Assembly (NCBI RefSeq): GCF_900747795.2
Contig: NC_041409.2
Location: 73,453,960-73,517,959, forward strand
Direction: 5' to 3'
DNA from: Erpetoichthys calabaricus
Lineage: Eukaryota > Chordata > Cladistia > Polypteriformes > Polypteridae
DNA length: 64,000 nucleotides
Positions 47,701 through 59,900 of this stretch are shown here, piece after piece (positions within the stretch are counted from its first letter, which is position 1; the number at the start of each line of letters is the position of its first letter). The position numbers and the translations under genes were made by a program. The notes below the pieces were generated by a model. That model ran no database searches, was not told where the DNA came from, and saw only the letters and a program-made list of their open reading frames with translations.

Positions 47701-48337
47701 AATGCGGTAGCTGAAACCCATGTCTTGCATACGTCTGTGCGTGGTGGTTCTTGAAGCACTGACTCCAGCTGCAGTCCACTCTTTGTGAATTTCCCCCACA
47801 TTTTTGAATGGGTTTTGTTTCACAATCCTCTCCAGGGTGCGGTTATCCCTATTGCTTGTACATTTTTTTCTACCACATCTTTTCCTTCCCTTCGCCTCTC
47901 TATTAATGTGCTTGGACACAGAGCTCTGTGAACAGCCAGCCTCTTTAGCAGTGACCTTTTGTGTCTTGCCCTCCCTTGTGCAAGGTGTCAATGGTCGTCT
48001 TTTGGACAACTGTCAAGTCAGCAGTCTTCCCCATGATTGTGTAGCCTACACAACTAGACTGAGAGACCATTTAAAGGCTTTTGAGTTAATTAGCTGATTA
48101 GAGTGTGGCACCAGGTGTCTTCAATATTGAACCTTTTCACAATATTCTAATTTTCTGAGATACTGAATTTGGGACTTTCATTAGTTGTCAGTTATAATCA
48201 TCAACATTAAAAGAAATAAACATTTGAAATACATCAGTCTGTGTGTAATGAATGAATCTAATATACAAGTTTCACTTTTTGAATGGAATTACTGAATCAA
48301 CTTTGTCATGATATTCTAATTTTATGACCAGCACCTG
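44756..48337 (-). mobile_element. Tc1-like transposon interrupted by a Helitron
   Basis: Perfectly placed ends: CAGGTGCTGGTCATAAAATT at 44756 and its complement ending 48337, TA on both sides. The minus strand encodes the DNA-binding half (47524-48009: KRRPLTPCTREGKTQKVTAK) and the catalytic half (47184-47779: VMFSDESKFCISF, FIFQQDLAPAHSAK and SPDLNPIESLWGIVK) in two frames separated by a shift around 47650-47700. The last 45 or so residues, beginning SEELKATIRATW, lie beyond the Helitron at 45179-45043. The three catalytic residues are kept. Without the Helitron it would be about 1580 bp, normal for Tc1. Confidence 0.95.
45180..47183 (-). mobile_element. Helitron, internally deleted, inserted in a Tc1 element
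   Basis: On the minus strand it begins TCCATATTACTAACCGAGAA at 47183 and ends with the hairpin AGGGGGCGGAGCCCCC and CTAG at 45180, between host A and T, as Helitrons do. Two coding blocks remain. One (45993-46682) is the N-terminal part of the Rep-helicase, with CCQKGQIRLPPLHSYPEYLQ and IRSYNSSFAFASTG. The other (45334-45771) is the C-terminal Pif1-type helicase end, with CNGTRLVVN and TFAMTSNKSQGQTMDKVSIY. The Rep catalytic HUH motif, the tyrosines and most of the helicase motor are missing, so it is a non-autonomous deletion derivative. Near the 5' end a block of about 55 bp (46938-46990) is repeated at 47030-47082. Confidence 0.93.
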
Positions 48338-48570
48338 TAGAATAATTAAAGATTGCATGCCTTTCTTTAGTGAAGCAAATTAGAAAGAAATCAGAGCTCA
48401 TGATCATTAGTTACTGTACATGTAAAAAAAAAAAACATGTGCCCACTATTGTGTTAGCAAGAAACCAAAGCTACTGATAGCCAAAAACACAACACAGAGG
48501 AGGTGTGCTTACAGTATCTGTGTTAATTCATAGGCCTTTGGCCCAACCAGAGAAGCAGTGGGATAATAAA
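48338..48570 (-). other. Short intron gap between two Tc1 elements
   Basis: No feature recognised. Confidence 0.5.
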
Positions 48571-50087
48571 CTGCTCAAAAAAATTAAATGAACACTTTGA
48601 AAACACATCAGATATCAATGGGAAACAAAATCATGCTGGATATCTATACTGATATGGACTGGGTAATGTGTTAGGAACGAAAGGATGCCACATTGTTTGA
48701 TGGAAATGAAAATTATCAACCTACAGAGGGCTGAATTCAAAGTGAAAAAATGATGCGGCAGGCTAGTCCGTTTTGCGGAAATTTCATTGCAGCAACTCAA
48801 TCGTACTCAGTAGTCTGTATCGCCCCCATGTACTTGTTTGCATGCCTGACAACACTGGAGCATGCTCCTAATGAGACGACGGATGGTGTCCTAGGGGATC
48901 TGCTACCAGATCTGGACCAGGGCATCACTGAGCTCCTGGACAGTCTGAGGTGCAACCTGGTGGCGTCGGATGGACCAAACAATGTCCCAGAGGTGTACTA
49001 TAGAATTTAGGTCAAGCGAGCATGGGGGCCAGTCAATGGTATCAATACCTTCATCTTCCAGGAACTGCCTGCATACTCTCGCCACATGAGACCGGGCATT
49101 GTCATGTACCAGGAGGAACCCAGGACCCACTGCACCATCATAGGGTCTGACAACGAGTCCAAGGATTTCATCCTGATACCTAATGGCAGTCAAGGTGCCG
49201 TTGTCTAGCCTGTAGAGGTCTGTGCATCCCTCCATGGATGTGCCACCCCAGACCATCACTGATCCACCACCAAACTGGTCATGCTGAACAATGTTACAGG
49301 CAGAATAATGTTCTCCACGGCTTCTCCAGACCCTTTCACGTCTGTCACATGTGGTCAGCGTGAACTTGCTCTCATCTGTGAAGAGCACAGGGTGCCAGTG
49401 ATGGACCTGCCAATTCTGGTATTCTATGGCAAATGCCAATCGAACTCCACGGCGCCAGACAGTGAGCGCAGGGCCTAGTAGAGGACGTCGGGCCCTCAGG
49501 CCACACTCATGAAGTCTGATTCTGATTGTTTGGTCAGAGATATTCACACCAGTCGCCTGCTGGAGGTCATTTTGTAGGGCTCTGGCAGAGTTCATCCTGT
49601 TCCTCCTTGCCCAAAGGAGCAGATACTGGTCCTGCTGATTGGTTAAGGACCTTCTACGAACCTGTCCAGCTCTCCTAGAATAACTGCCTGTCTATTGGAA
49701 TCTCCTCCATGCCGTTGAGATTGTGCTGGGTGACACAGCAAACCTTTTGGCAATGGCATGTACTGATGTGCCATCCTGGAGAAGTTGGACTACCTGTGCA
49801 ACCTCTGTATGGTCCAAGTATCGCCTCATGCTACCAGTAGTCACCATAGCCAAATGCAAAACTAGTGAAAAAACAGTCAGAAAAGATGAGGAGGAAAAAA
49901 TGTCAGTGGCCTCCACCTGTTAAACCATTCCTGTTTTGGGGGTTGTCTCATTGTTGCCCCTCTAGTGCAGCTGAAACTGATTAACAACCCCCTCTGCTAC
50001 TTAACTGACTGGATCAATATTCCAGAAGTTTCACTGACTTGATGGTATACTCTGATTAAAAAGTGTTCCTTTAATTTTTTTGAGCAG
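48571..50087 (-). mobile_element. Tc1-like transposon, nearly whole but catalytically broken
   Basis: Ends CTGCTCAAAAAAATTAAATG at 48571 and the complement ending GAGCAG at 50087. The minus-strand transposase runs from about 49850 (MRRYLDHTEVAQVVQLLQDG) through a single in-frame TAG after WRRFQ (near 49697) and on to 48903. [11 protein letters not shown] and [14 protein letters not shown] keep the two aspartates, but the third motif is [14 protein letters not shown], where Val stands in place of the catalytic Glu of the PNPIEHLWD consensus. It shares the TA on its right (50088-50089) with the Tigger-like element. Confidence 0.94.
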
Positions 50088-50089
50088 TA

Positions 50090-50994
50090 CAGTGATCCCT
50101 CGCTATATCGCGCTTCGCCTTTTGCGGATTTTATATGTAAGCATATTTAAATATATATCGCGGATTTTTTGCTGGTTCACGGATTTCTGCAGACAATGGG
50201 TCTTTTAATTTCTGGTACATGCTTCCTCAGTTGGTTTGCCCAGTTGATTTCATACAAGGGACGCTATTGGCAGATGGCTGAGAAGCTAGATTGCTTACTT
50301 TTCTCTCTCTCTTGCGCTGACTATCTGTGATCCTGACGTATGGGGATTGAGCAGGGGGGCTGTTCGCACACCTAGACGATACGGACGCTCGTCTAAAAAT
50401 GCTCAAAGATTATCTTCACGTTGCTATCTTTTGTGCAGCTGCTTCCTGAAACGACATGCTGCACAGTGCTTCGCATACTTAAAAGCTCGAAGGGCACGTA
50501 TTGATTTTTGACTGAAAAACAAACTCTGTGTCTCTCTCTCTCTCTCTCTCTCTCCCTGCTCCTGACGGAGGGGGTGTGAGCTGCCGCCTTCAACAGCTTT
50601 GTGCCGCGGTGCTTCGCATACTTAAAAGCCAAACAGCCCTATTGATTTGTTTGCTAGAGATTGTTTTCTCTATCTATGTGACATTCTGTGCTCCTGACAC
50701 ACACTCCTTTGAAGAGGAAGATATGTTTGCATTCTTTTAATTGTGAGATGGAACTGTCATCTCTGTCTTGTCATGGAGCACAGTTTAAACTTTTGAAAAA
50801 GAGACAAATGTTTGTTTGCAGTGTTTGAATAACATTCCTGTCTCTCTACAACCTCCTGTGTTTCTGCGCAAATCTGTGACCCAAGCATGACAATATAAAA
50901 ATAACCATATAAACATATGGTTTCTACTTCACGGATTTTCTTATTTCGCGGGTGGCTCTGGAACGCAACCCCCGCGATGGAGGAGGGATTACTG
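50090..50994. mobile_element. Tigger-like non-autonomous element (copy 2)
   Basis: Left end CAGTGATCCCTCGCTATATC after TA (50088-50089), right end 'gaggagggattactg' at 50994 followed by TA. It is homologous to 18361-19518 at both ends, but has only one and a half internal units, starting near 50356, with a pure CT run at about 50531-50555. No coding capacity. Confidence 0.88.
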
Positions 50995-50996
50995 TA

Positions 50997-51699
50997 TATA
51001 ACACCACAAAGGTGGATCTTAGTTCTTTGTTTATTGATTCATCTTTGGTCAAAACTGGGCATACCAAATCACTGAGAAGTAAGGTATCTCCACTTAAATT
51101 TATTGGAAATCATAGTGGTTTCTTTTGTTTACAAATATTGTCTAAAATTAGACTTCAACCAAGTTTCAACACAGAATGAATGGCTAAAATTGGTTCATCT
51201 GATCCAGATGTATTGCTTACAAAGAGACAAGCAGAAATAGCAAAGACAAGCATCTCTTCTTCAAGAAAACATGATAAATTAAGTGTTAATTAAGAGGTAT
51301 GTTTAAAAGGTTGATTGAAACCAAATCCCACAGCCATTGTTGGGCTTCTAGAATTGCAGTTGTCCATCTCCAGCTTATGAAATATTATTATTCAAACACA
51401 TATATCAAATCAATCTGCTACAAAAATTTTAAAACAATCATTTTGGCTCAAGTCAGTCTGTCTAGCTCTTAAAATAATGCGTATAGCAAAAACATCATAC
51501 CAGACCAAACAGATAGAGGAGAACATGCATTAATGCAATAATTTCTGTATTTGCATTCTGGCCATTTCAATCTGTTTAAAGAATTAAGTGTGTTTTAATT
51601 TTAAACCACACTGCTTACACATTAAAGTAATATTAACTTTGCAAATTTAAATTGTTGGTTTAAAGGTTTTTTTCAGGAAATTCTACTTGCATATTTAAT
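50997..51699 (-). other. MNAT1 intron, nothing recognised
   Basis: AT-rich single-copy-looking sequence; no exon. Confidence 0.45.
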
Positions 51700-52080
51700 A
51701 CAGTTGGGGATAAAAATCATCTTTCATGACACCATTGATGAAGTACAGTTCTCCCACACCAGGCAGTCATATAATAACTACCAATGCTGTGCTTTACTCT
51801 GGGAACCACAAACTTCTCACTGTATTTTTCACCTTTGCAACGCAACATATTCTGGGCACAACCTGATCCAAAAAGATTGCCTTTTGTCTCATTAGATCGG
51901 AGAACAAATGAACAAGGGTATACTCTTTTACGTTATATGCTTACACAGAGAGGGTTTAAATTTGGAAGTACATCTTAAAGTTTGTCATAAACACAAACAA
52001 ATGTGTATACCCACAATAAGTCTACTTATGCATGTTGTTAAATAGCTGACTGAACCAAAGCTAAAACTAGTTGTGCAGGT
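51700..52080 (-). mobile_element. Tc1-like transposon scrap
   Basis: Antisense transposase text is recognisable: 'aatgctgtgctttactctggg', 'ttctcactgtatttttcacc' and 'ttgtctcattagatcgg' correspond to the glycine-rich, KYS and ETK-type stretches of Tc1 transposase in antisense. A possible left end is 'acagttggggataaaaatca' at 51702. Heavily deleted. Confidence 0.6.
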
Positions 52081-55000
52081 GCTAATCATCCTATACCAAA
52101 ACTAAAGAGGGAAAAAGTTTTTGTGTAGAATGGCCAAGGTCTATAATAATACTCCTTGCCTTTTGAAGGAAGTGTGTTATGTGTGACCTGGAGAGAATAG
52201 ACCCTGTATGCCAATAATACTTTGAACAAACTTTGCCACTTTCTACAGTGTTTGTGGCCCTGAGCTGAACAAGTAACACATCCGGATGATATACTGGCAG
52301 CTGGACAGATATTGCTGAAGAAATAAAGTCACTGGTAGAGACATGTTATTCCCATGCTATGTCATCAGAGATAATGACTAAAAGAATTCAAAGCTGCTGA
52401 CCCTCCCCACAGTACCCGAGTGTGGGTTGCCTCGTGCTTCTTTAAGTCTATAATAAGCTTTCTGGTTCTTCTGATATTAAGTGTGGCGTTATTGTCCTGG
52501 TACCACTTTGTCAGAAATCAAACCATTTCCCTAAAGACCTTTTTTTATTGGTGATTAGGCCTATGATGGTGGTGTATTTAGAAAATGTAATGGTAAAGCT
52601 GAAGCTGCAACTGATCACACATTTCTAAATCAACAATGAGTACAGCAGAGATCTCAGCACACTACTCTGTGGGGAGTGTATGATAAGAATCACTGTGAAG
52701 AAAGTGATGCTGCCAATCCAAACATCCTGAGGTTTGATCTATCAGTTATAATTCCAGAATTTAGTGGCAGAGAGTGGTACTAAGTCCCAAGTCTAGAAAC
52801 CTGGTGACCAGATTTGATAGGAAAATTAAAATTAAAATAAATAACATGACAATCTCAAACTCACTTAATTCCATTCATGGTTGTGAGGGCCAGAGACTAA
52901 CATGGCATTGTTTGGTATGCGCCCTATTCAAATTGTTAAGCGTGTGTGGTGTCCAGGGTTGGTTCCTACATTGTGATTAATGCTGCAACACTGAATTGAG
53001 ATGATAAATAAATGATTCAATAAAGTGCATTAAAATAAGCACAATTAAAACAAAACTTAATTCGACAAAAATATGCTCCACGAGAGACTAGACACCATGA
53101 TTTTGGTGGGATATTACAAAGGTCTGACCCTGATGACTGTAATATTTCCCATTCACTCTGAAGACAACTGATACTCTGAAGTCTATTTGACAGAAAAAAA
53201 AACTTTCCTCTGTGATATTTTATATTGTTGCTTAATTTGTTGTTAGACTAAGTTCAATTATTTTATTGATTTCAATCCATGATCGTATATTATTAGTTAC
53301 TTCATCTTTACCACTTGTGGCAGTCAACTATTTGTTACCTGTCATACTACACTTGCTGAACAAACAGGCCCTAACTTAATGTTACTTGATTATGTTTACC
53401 ATTTTTGCAAGTCACTTTGGATAAAAGCTTCTGCCGTGCAAATAAATGTAAATGTAAATGTAAGTCCTCTTCTGTAACCAGAAGGGCTAACATGTTTCAG
53501 GTTGACAATGACACTAAGCATCACTACAGGACCACTTAGGAGACCAAGTACAACAATAACAGAATAACTGGAACAGCTGAATGCAGAGCACTACAGTTAA
53601 GCAGTTAATTCTTCTAAACATAAATCAAGAAACTATCCTTACATCAAGAAACTGCCATAGCTTCACAACACCTGTATGCTGAAGAAAATATGATTTAAAG
53701 GGAAAAGTATCAATAAAAGTTTGATTAATGTTCAATATCTACATTTTAAAAACGTGCCAATTTTGCATACTTCCAAATTGTCTGAATACAGGTTAATGCA
53801 TTGACCTTTAAATTCTTTTATTTCAAAATTAGATAATCCACTGTGTTGACTGCTTACAGCTACCAATATATGCATGCGTCTTCTTCAATGGTGACACATT
53901 TCCTCAGCTGTTTGAAGCTGGTCTTTTCTATGTAAGATACCAAATTTCCTCAATTTATGCTCTACAAAGAAGTGATATTCCACTAAATTGTACACATAGT
54001 ATTTACAGCTATTGGCATTAGCTTGCTACAATCACATCATGAATGAAAATGATCTGAAAAGTAGACAAAAGGAGGTTTTCTATTTGTTAAATTCTAAACA
54101 GAAGGTCTTTAAAAGTGAGAAAAGTAAGACTTCGGGATTCACCAAGCTTACCCTTGCAACCAAGTTATTTATAGGTCTGCAGGGCAGATAAAATATTTTC
54201 AAAAACTACAAATATCCAAAATGAGCACTACATAGAAACAGCAAAACCTGTTTTTCTTTACAGAAAATGAGTATTGGGAAAGATGCTATATAAATACAAT
54301 TATTATTATTAAAAAAGATTACTTCGTGGTCTATGCTATACCTTATAGCTTAGAAACAAGTTTACTTTTTCCATGTTGCCAACAATTATTACCCCATCTG
54401 TGAACTTAGGCAACTACTACTCGTTAAGTATTGCCAGAGCTAGCTTCTGAAGGAAAAACATAAATGGTAGGCATTACAAATCAAGAATTGATTTACAGAT
54501 TTTCAGAAGTCTCTTTTGATGAAGTATGTGTTATTCTGTCTATTAAAGTAAATGACAGAAGGTTTTGTTAGTTTACCCCCACCACCCCACCCCCCTCGCA
54601 GCAAAGAGAAGATGATTCTTCTCGAAGCTTATAGATCTTTTGCTGCAGGAAGTCTTCCTTTAGTACACAGATGCTTGAGCTGTTCATCCTTATGAGCGAC
54701 CAATCAAAAGGACGAATTCTGGGATCAGCCAGGCACCTGCTTTGTCATCTGTCATTTCTCCTGGGGTCAGTGTTCAGCTGTCATCCAGTTCCCGTCCGCC
54801 TCCAACTACATTCCTACTGCTTCTTAAATTCCCACATAAGCCTCCCCTCCCCTCCAGGCTAAAGCACTACTTACAGAAAATCAATCACTTGGAAGTGAAG
54901 CGTGATCTGGTAAGGATATCAGTATATTTGTACCACCTCGTCACGTGGGCAAGGACACTGCAGTCATCCTCAAAAACCAGCTAAGCACTCCTGCTGTACG

Positions 55001-56260
55001 GTGTAGATTACACTGCAGCTACATTAAAAGTCATTGACTACAGAGCCTTTGGCTCAGTTTCACCTAGCAAAATGATATGCACTTAACCTTGAAGAATGAA
55101 CTCCACAGTTTTTTTCCCCTAAATAATAGCTTAAAAATAAATGATGGAAACAAAAATCTGCTTTCTAAAATCTTTTTTTTTCTTTTCTTTTGGATTACTC
55201 TCAGTAATTTTACTAAAATTCAGTTCTGATGAAACAAGTATACTCTATCATTTACTATTTATTTTTTCTGTAGAGTATCACAAAGGTTTCAAAGTTAGGG
55301 AAATTAAAATAATGGGATTGCACTTCTGCAGAAATGTTCTCAAATGATACATTGTAGCAAACAGAGCTGAAGTGGGGAATTATTCAAGAGGTTTTGTGCG
55401 ATTGTTTTATTACAACATATCATACTTTAAACCATTTTATCTCATTCAGGGTTGTGGACGGCAAGAGCTTATTCCAGCAACACTGGGCACAAAGCAGATA
55501 ATAAACCTGGATGGAACACCAGTTTATCATGGGGTCAGCTCATTAACACACCCACCCTCAAACAAGGCCAACTTATACTGACCAGCTAACCTGACAAGAA
55601 CATCTTTAAGGATGTCTGAGAAAGAAAAAAGAAACAGCATCTGGAGGAAAACCCACACAGTCACAGAAAAAGATTGTGCAAAACCCTCATGGACAGCAAT
55701 CAGGGAGAGAGTTAAATCCAGCATGCCGAATCCATGAAGTTACAACACTACCCACTACACTACCTAGAGATCCTGTTCTTTCATTGTTTTATTTTGGCTA
55801 AATTAATCTTTATTTGTTCCAGATAAAATACATTACAGAAGAAGATAAATATTATGACATGCAAGTTTTACTAAAACAAAATTATAAGACTTAAAAATCT
55901 GTTCACTCAGAACTGTAACTGATCCTGCATATCACAGAAACAATTAAAATACATAATCATGATTCATACTAAAACTAACTCACACTTTGTCATACAGCGT
56001 TTTAATAATTAAAATGATGGGAGTTTAGCAGACACACAAGCAAGAGCTTCACAAAGTTAATTTAAAATAACATTAATATAAGTTTGCCAAATTTTAAAGA
56101 AGCTCTGCATAGTTCCATGTAAAGAAAATTAGATTTTTCTAGTTTCAGATAATATATTTTCACATTGAGGTATGGAGAGTACATTAGGATTCATCCAGAA
56201 AAGGAGAATTAGTTGATACAGAAACAATGTTGTGTAGAAAAAAAATTTTCAATGATTGTA
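52081..56260 (-). other. MNAT1 intron with small retroposon pieces
   Basis: No exon was recognised. An L2-type LINE tail lies at 53395-53465 ('gcaagtcactttggataaaa' then AATGTA repeats). A SINE tail with TTA repeats is at 54275-54315. An antisense retroposon relic is at about 55440-55760 ('ggaggaaaacccacacag'). The 54590-54960 block is listed separately. Confidence 0.5.
54590..54960. promoter_or_regulatory. Candidate conserved non-coding block
   Basis: A GC-richer, repeat-free block with 'ccaatcaaaag', 'cacctgctttg' (an E-box) and 'tgtcatctgtca' (two TGTCA motifs as bound by TALE homeodomain proteins). Such compact motif content is typical of developmental enhancers, but conservation cannot be judged here. 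Confidence 0.3.
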
Positions 56261-56264
56261 CATC

Positions 56265-56990
56265 CTACTCAAAGAAAAGGAAAAAATATTTTCCCAGAAT
56301 GGCTATAAGTTTTGATAGTCCCAAAAAACATACTGAACCAAGGCTGGAGATACCTTGCATTGATGACAAAATATTGTTAGCTGGAATACAGCTCGCTATG
56401 CACAAAATGAGGAATGAATGTTGCAAATTATCAATTTTCACTATTTGACTGAGACAGTGATAGAGAAATCTTTTTGCCAGCATTGCTGAAGGTAGCCTAG
56501 GGGCAAACTTTGTGACAATATTTGATAAGTCTGGAAATTCTGGCAATATTTTTCTCCTTACTACCTATTACCTAATTTCCTAATGTGTAGATAGAAAAAT
56601 AAAAAGTGTGTTGAAGAAATTCCATATTTACTACAAAGCTGATCAAAACGGGCAAACATGCTAGCATTATAAAGATCTTGAAGGGTTGGAATGCCTAACA
56701 TCTTCCAAAACTTAAATGCTTTATAGCTATGGAAGGACTTGATTGCAGAATTATCACGTATTGAAACAAGAGACGTTGTCTTTTTGCTAAAGTGTTTTCT
56801 ACGTTTGTTGCATATTTTGAGTGAGCAAATAATGATCTGGCTACAAGTGTATTGGTGAAAGTGACTAATGACTGGAGCACAGAGCATAGCATGCTGATAG
56901 GACTTCTTACAAGATTGGCTTTTTAGACACGCTGGTGCATGTTTAGCATTGTCTTCCTGTTTCCATTGTGTCAAATGACGAATGTTTACT
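56265..56990 (-). mobile_element. L1-like LINE fragment (C-terminal region)
   Basis: The minus strand encodes FWKMLGIPTLQDLYNASMFA, then RFDQLCSKYGISSTHFLFFY and a following arm in another frame. This matches the C-terminal end of L1/Tx1-type ORF2 proteins (pattern LGI-T--DLY, then F-QL---Y-I---HFF-YLQIR, from memory). Both ends are truncated and a frameshift separates the two parts. Confidence 0.7.
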
Positions 56991-59900
56991 ACCTACTAGT
57001 ATAGCTAGAAGTCTAGCAAAACCATACCACCTTCTGCTTTTGGTCTTTGTAAAGTTGTTTTTTTAATATGAGGTCTTTTTTTCTTAGTATTTATTAACAA
57101 GTCCTTTCTTTAAAAGCCCAGTTCTATTATTAGCTCATTATTATGATTTTTTAAAATTTGGAATCGAGTCACCTTGCTCAACAAAGACACCATTAAAAAT
57201 ATAAATTGACTGCATATTGCATTCAAAAGCTAAATATGGCCTTTAAGGCTTACAAATTCACAATTTCAATTGTAACTACAATCACAAGCCAAAATATAAA
57301 AGAACTTTAAAAATGCTACTTCTGTTTTACTAGAGAGAGCAGAAGGTACTAATTTAGTAGGCAAGTGGGACATATTAATCACACATCTTTCAGCAACACT
57401 ATGCAGACAAACACATTTATTTTATTGATTATTTTTTCCTGATGACTAACATTTAAAGCACTTAATGGTTCAGCCACAATGACTATGCCCCTATTCAGCA
57501 CTACCTTCAGTTTTCATTCTGTGTGTGTGATGGTTTCTTTATGAATTTTGCAATGGCCCCGAAAAAAATCAATCCATTACATATTTCCAAATAGCTATTT
57601 CATATCTGAAACTTAAATACAGCTATAACTGTGATTAACATTCCACTGTCACTCATCGCCATTTCCAAAACAGTCAGCAAGGACTCTGTGTATTCAGAAA
57701 GGCCACTGTATATCATCTTCTATGACACATACTTTGCTGTTGTTTTTAAGATCCTAACTTAAAACTCCTTATGTCATAAATTACATTTATTCTTTATTTT
57801 CTAGTAAAAAAAATAAAGCTGAAAGTATGTGTGGCTCAGTAGGCCACAAATAGCAGCAAGTTAACACTGATTTCATTATCTCTGTGTTAAACTATTAACA
57901 TACAATCTATACCTCAGCAATAATGTATTTCTGTTGTTTAAATGTATCTCTATGAAACTTATAGAATGCAAAACCATCTACTGTATTAGTAATTCTGTCT
58001 GTGTAAAATTTACACATTTAACAGAGTTCACTTTTTCTGCATTCCCATTGTAACGCATAACTGTATTTTTTCTCCTGCAGATTTCCTCCTAATACATTAT
58101 TGTGTAGTTTATGCCCTTATAGTCCGAAAGGCACACTATTTTGCCTCACTGTGCACTTATACATGGCAATAAAAGCTCACTTGACTTGGACTAAGAATCA
58201 TGAAATTTACACAGAACTGACAAACTATTTTTTTTACACACATCACAAACCACATTTTATTTTATTACAAAGCTGAAGGTCAACAAAAAGGTTCAAGAAT
58301 AATGTTACAGGTGTGGACCCCTCACATATTTCACTGCAATAAAATACATCAGCAGGGGTTAAGTGCTTTGTGTCATATATTTCGGCGCTTTTGTCAAGTA
58401 ATTTTATAACATGAGGAATAGAGATTTATAAAAAGGTTATTCAGATGTTATTCTCACATACTGAAAAGAGTTTTTCCCAAGTACAGTTTTATAAATCTTT
58501 AATTACATTCTCCATTATTCAAAACACTATTAATATAGTCAATGTCATAGGGATCTGGTGTAAGTTCCAGCACCAGTGGGAGCTTGGCAAGAATCTGCCC
58601 TAGACTGGGCATAAACAAAACTTGACATAACTAAATAAGTAAGACAATCTAGAAATCCCAATTAATACCACAGTAAGGATTTAATCTGTGGGAGAAAATC
58701 AAAATCCTCAGGAGTAACCCATCTATGCATATGGGATACAGCCCAGATCAGATGGAGCATGCTGACCAATGGCTGTGCACAGTTACAAATGTCAAGGCTC
58801 ACTTTTTCTTGGAGGCAAGTTCCTCAGCATACTCTACGAGATCCACAACTCTATCATTACATTATGAAACTACACTGGCATAGGTAAAGAAATTTCAACC
58901 TTGTTTGGAGGTTCTAGCAGGGTACGCAGTTACCCATAAATTATAGAACTAATGAGTAGTAGCCCATGTGACCCCAAACTGCATAAGAAGATACATGAAA
59001 TAAATGAACAAGTGAATGGATGGACAGACTGAAAAAAGGAATGGGCAGAATATGAATTTATATGATGTTACTGATGGTAATGAAATATTGTGGTGGTAAA
59101 AGCCCCATTTTACAGGCTGTTTGACAAGCTCTACAAGTTTTAGTTAAAGAGAAACTGCTTCAACAGCTTAAAATTACTCTGAGATATCAGAATTATTTAA
59201 AGTTAAGGATATGGGGCAGAGACAACAAAATAGGACATGTTAAATGAATCACAATTTTGTTCGTCACTTGAAACCTGAGAGTCAGCCAAGAATAAAATTT
59301 GAAACTAGTCTGTGAAGTCTTAGCTGTTTGTTAAACAATACAGAATAAATGGAGGGCTGCTCATTTCTCAGTGATCTAGATCAAGAAGAATTCAATTATA
59401 GGACAAATAGTTCACAGGGACTTAGGCTAAACAAATCACAATTGGAAGCCTGTCTAAACACTGACATAATTATCACTTCACAAGTTGGTATACTAATTTA
59501 AGTACTACGGCAAATGACAGGAGCCTGTTTTTATCATCCTTAGCCCTAAAAATGACCCATTTTGACAGTTTTAATCCTTTTATACAATGCAGCACCCAAC
59601 AAAAGGATAACTTGGCCAATCTGTTTTTCATAATTGGTTGAGATAACAATCTCCAACTCTGTGTTTAAATAAGCAAGAGTGGGCCAAAGCAGGAGGTTCT
59701 TTGACACAATACCTGATAATTACCCCCAACATGAAGCCAAGACCAAGAAAACTACTCCCACTAGAAGAAACTACTCTACAATACAAAACCCAAAACACTG
59801 AAAAAGGTACATCAAAATGGCCCTTGCTTTAAATAATCATTAAGGGAAAAGACCTTTCATGTTAGTCATTAAATCTTGAATCGATAGTGAATAAATAAAA

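Noticed and set aside
50528-50560. CT-rich run as a regulatory GAGA-type element
   Set aside because: It is part of the Tigger-like internal unit and differs in length between copies.
56561-56974. 137-codon minus-strand frame as a host gene
   Set aside because: The residues fit the end of an L1-type ORF2, and the frame breaks on the other side.
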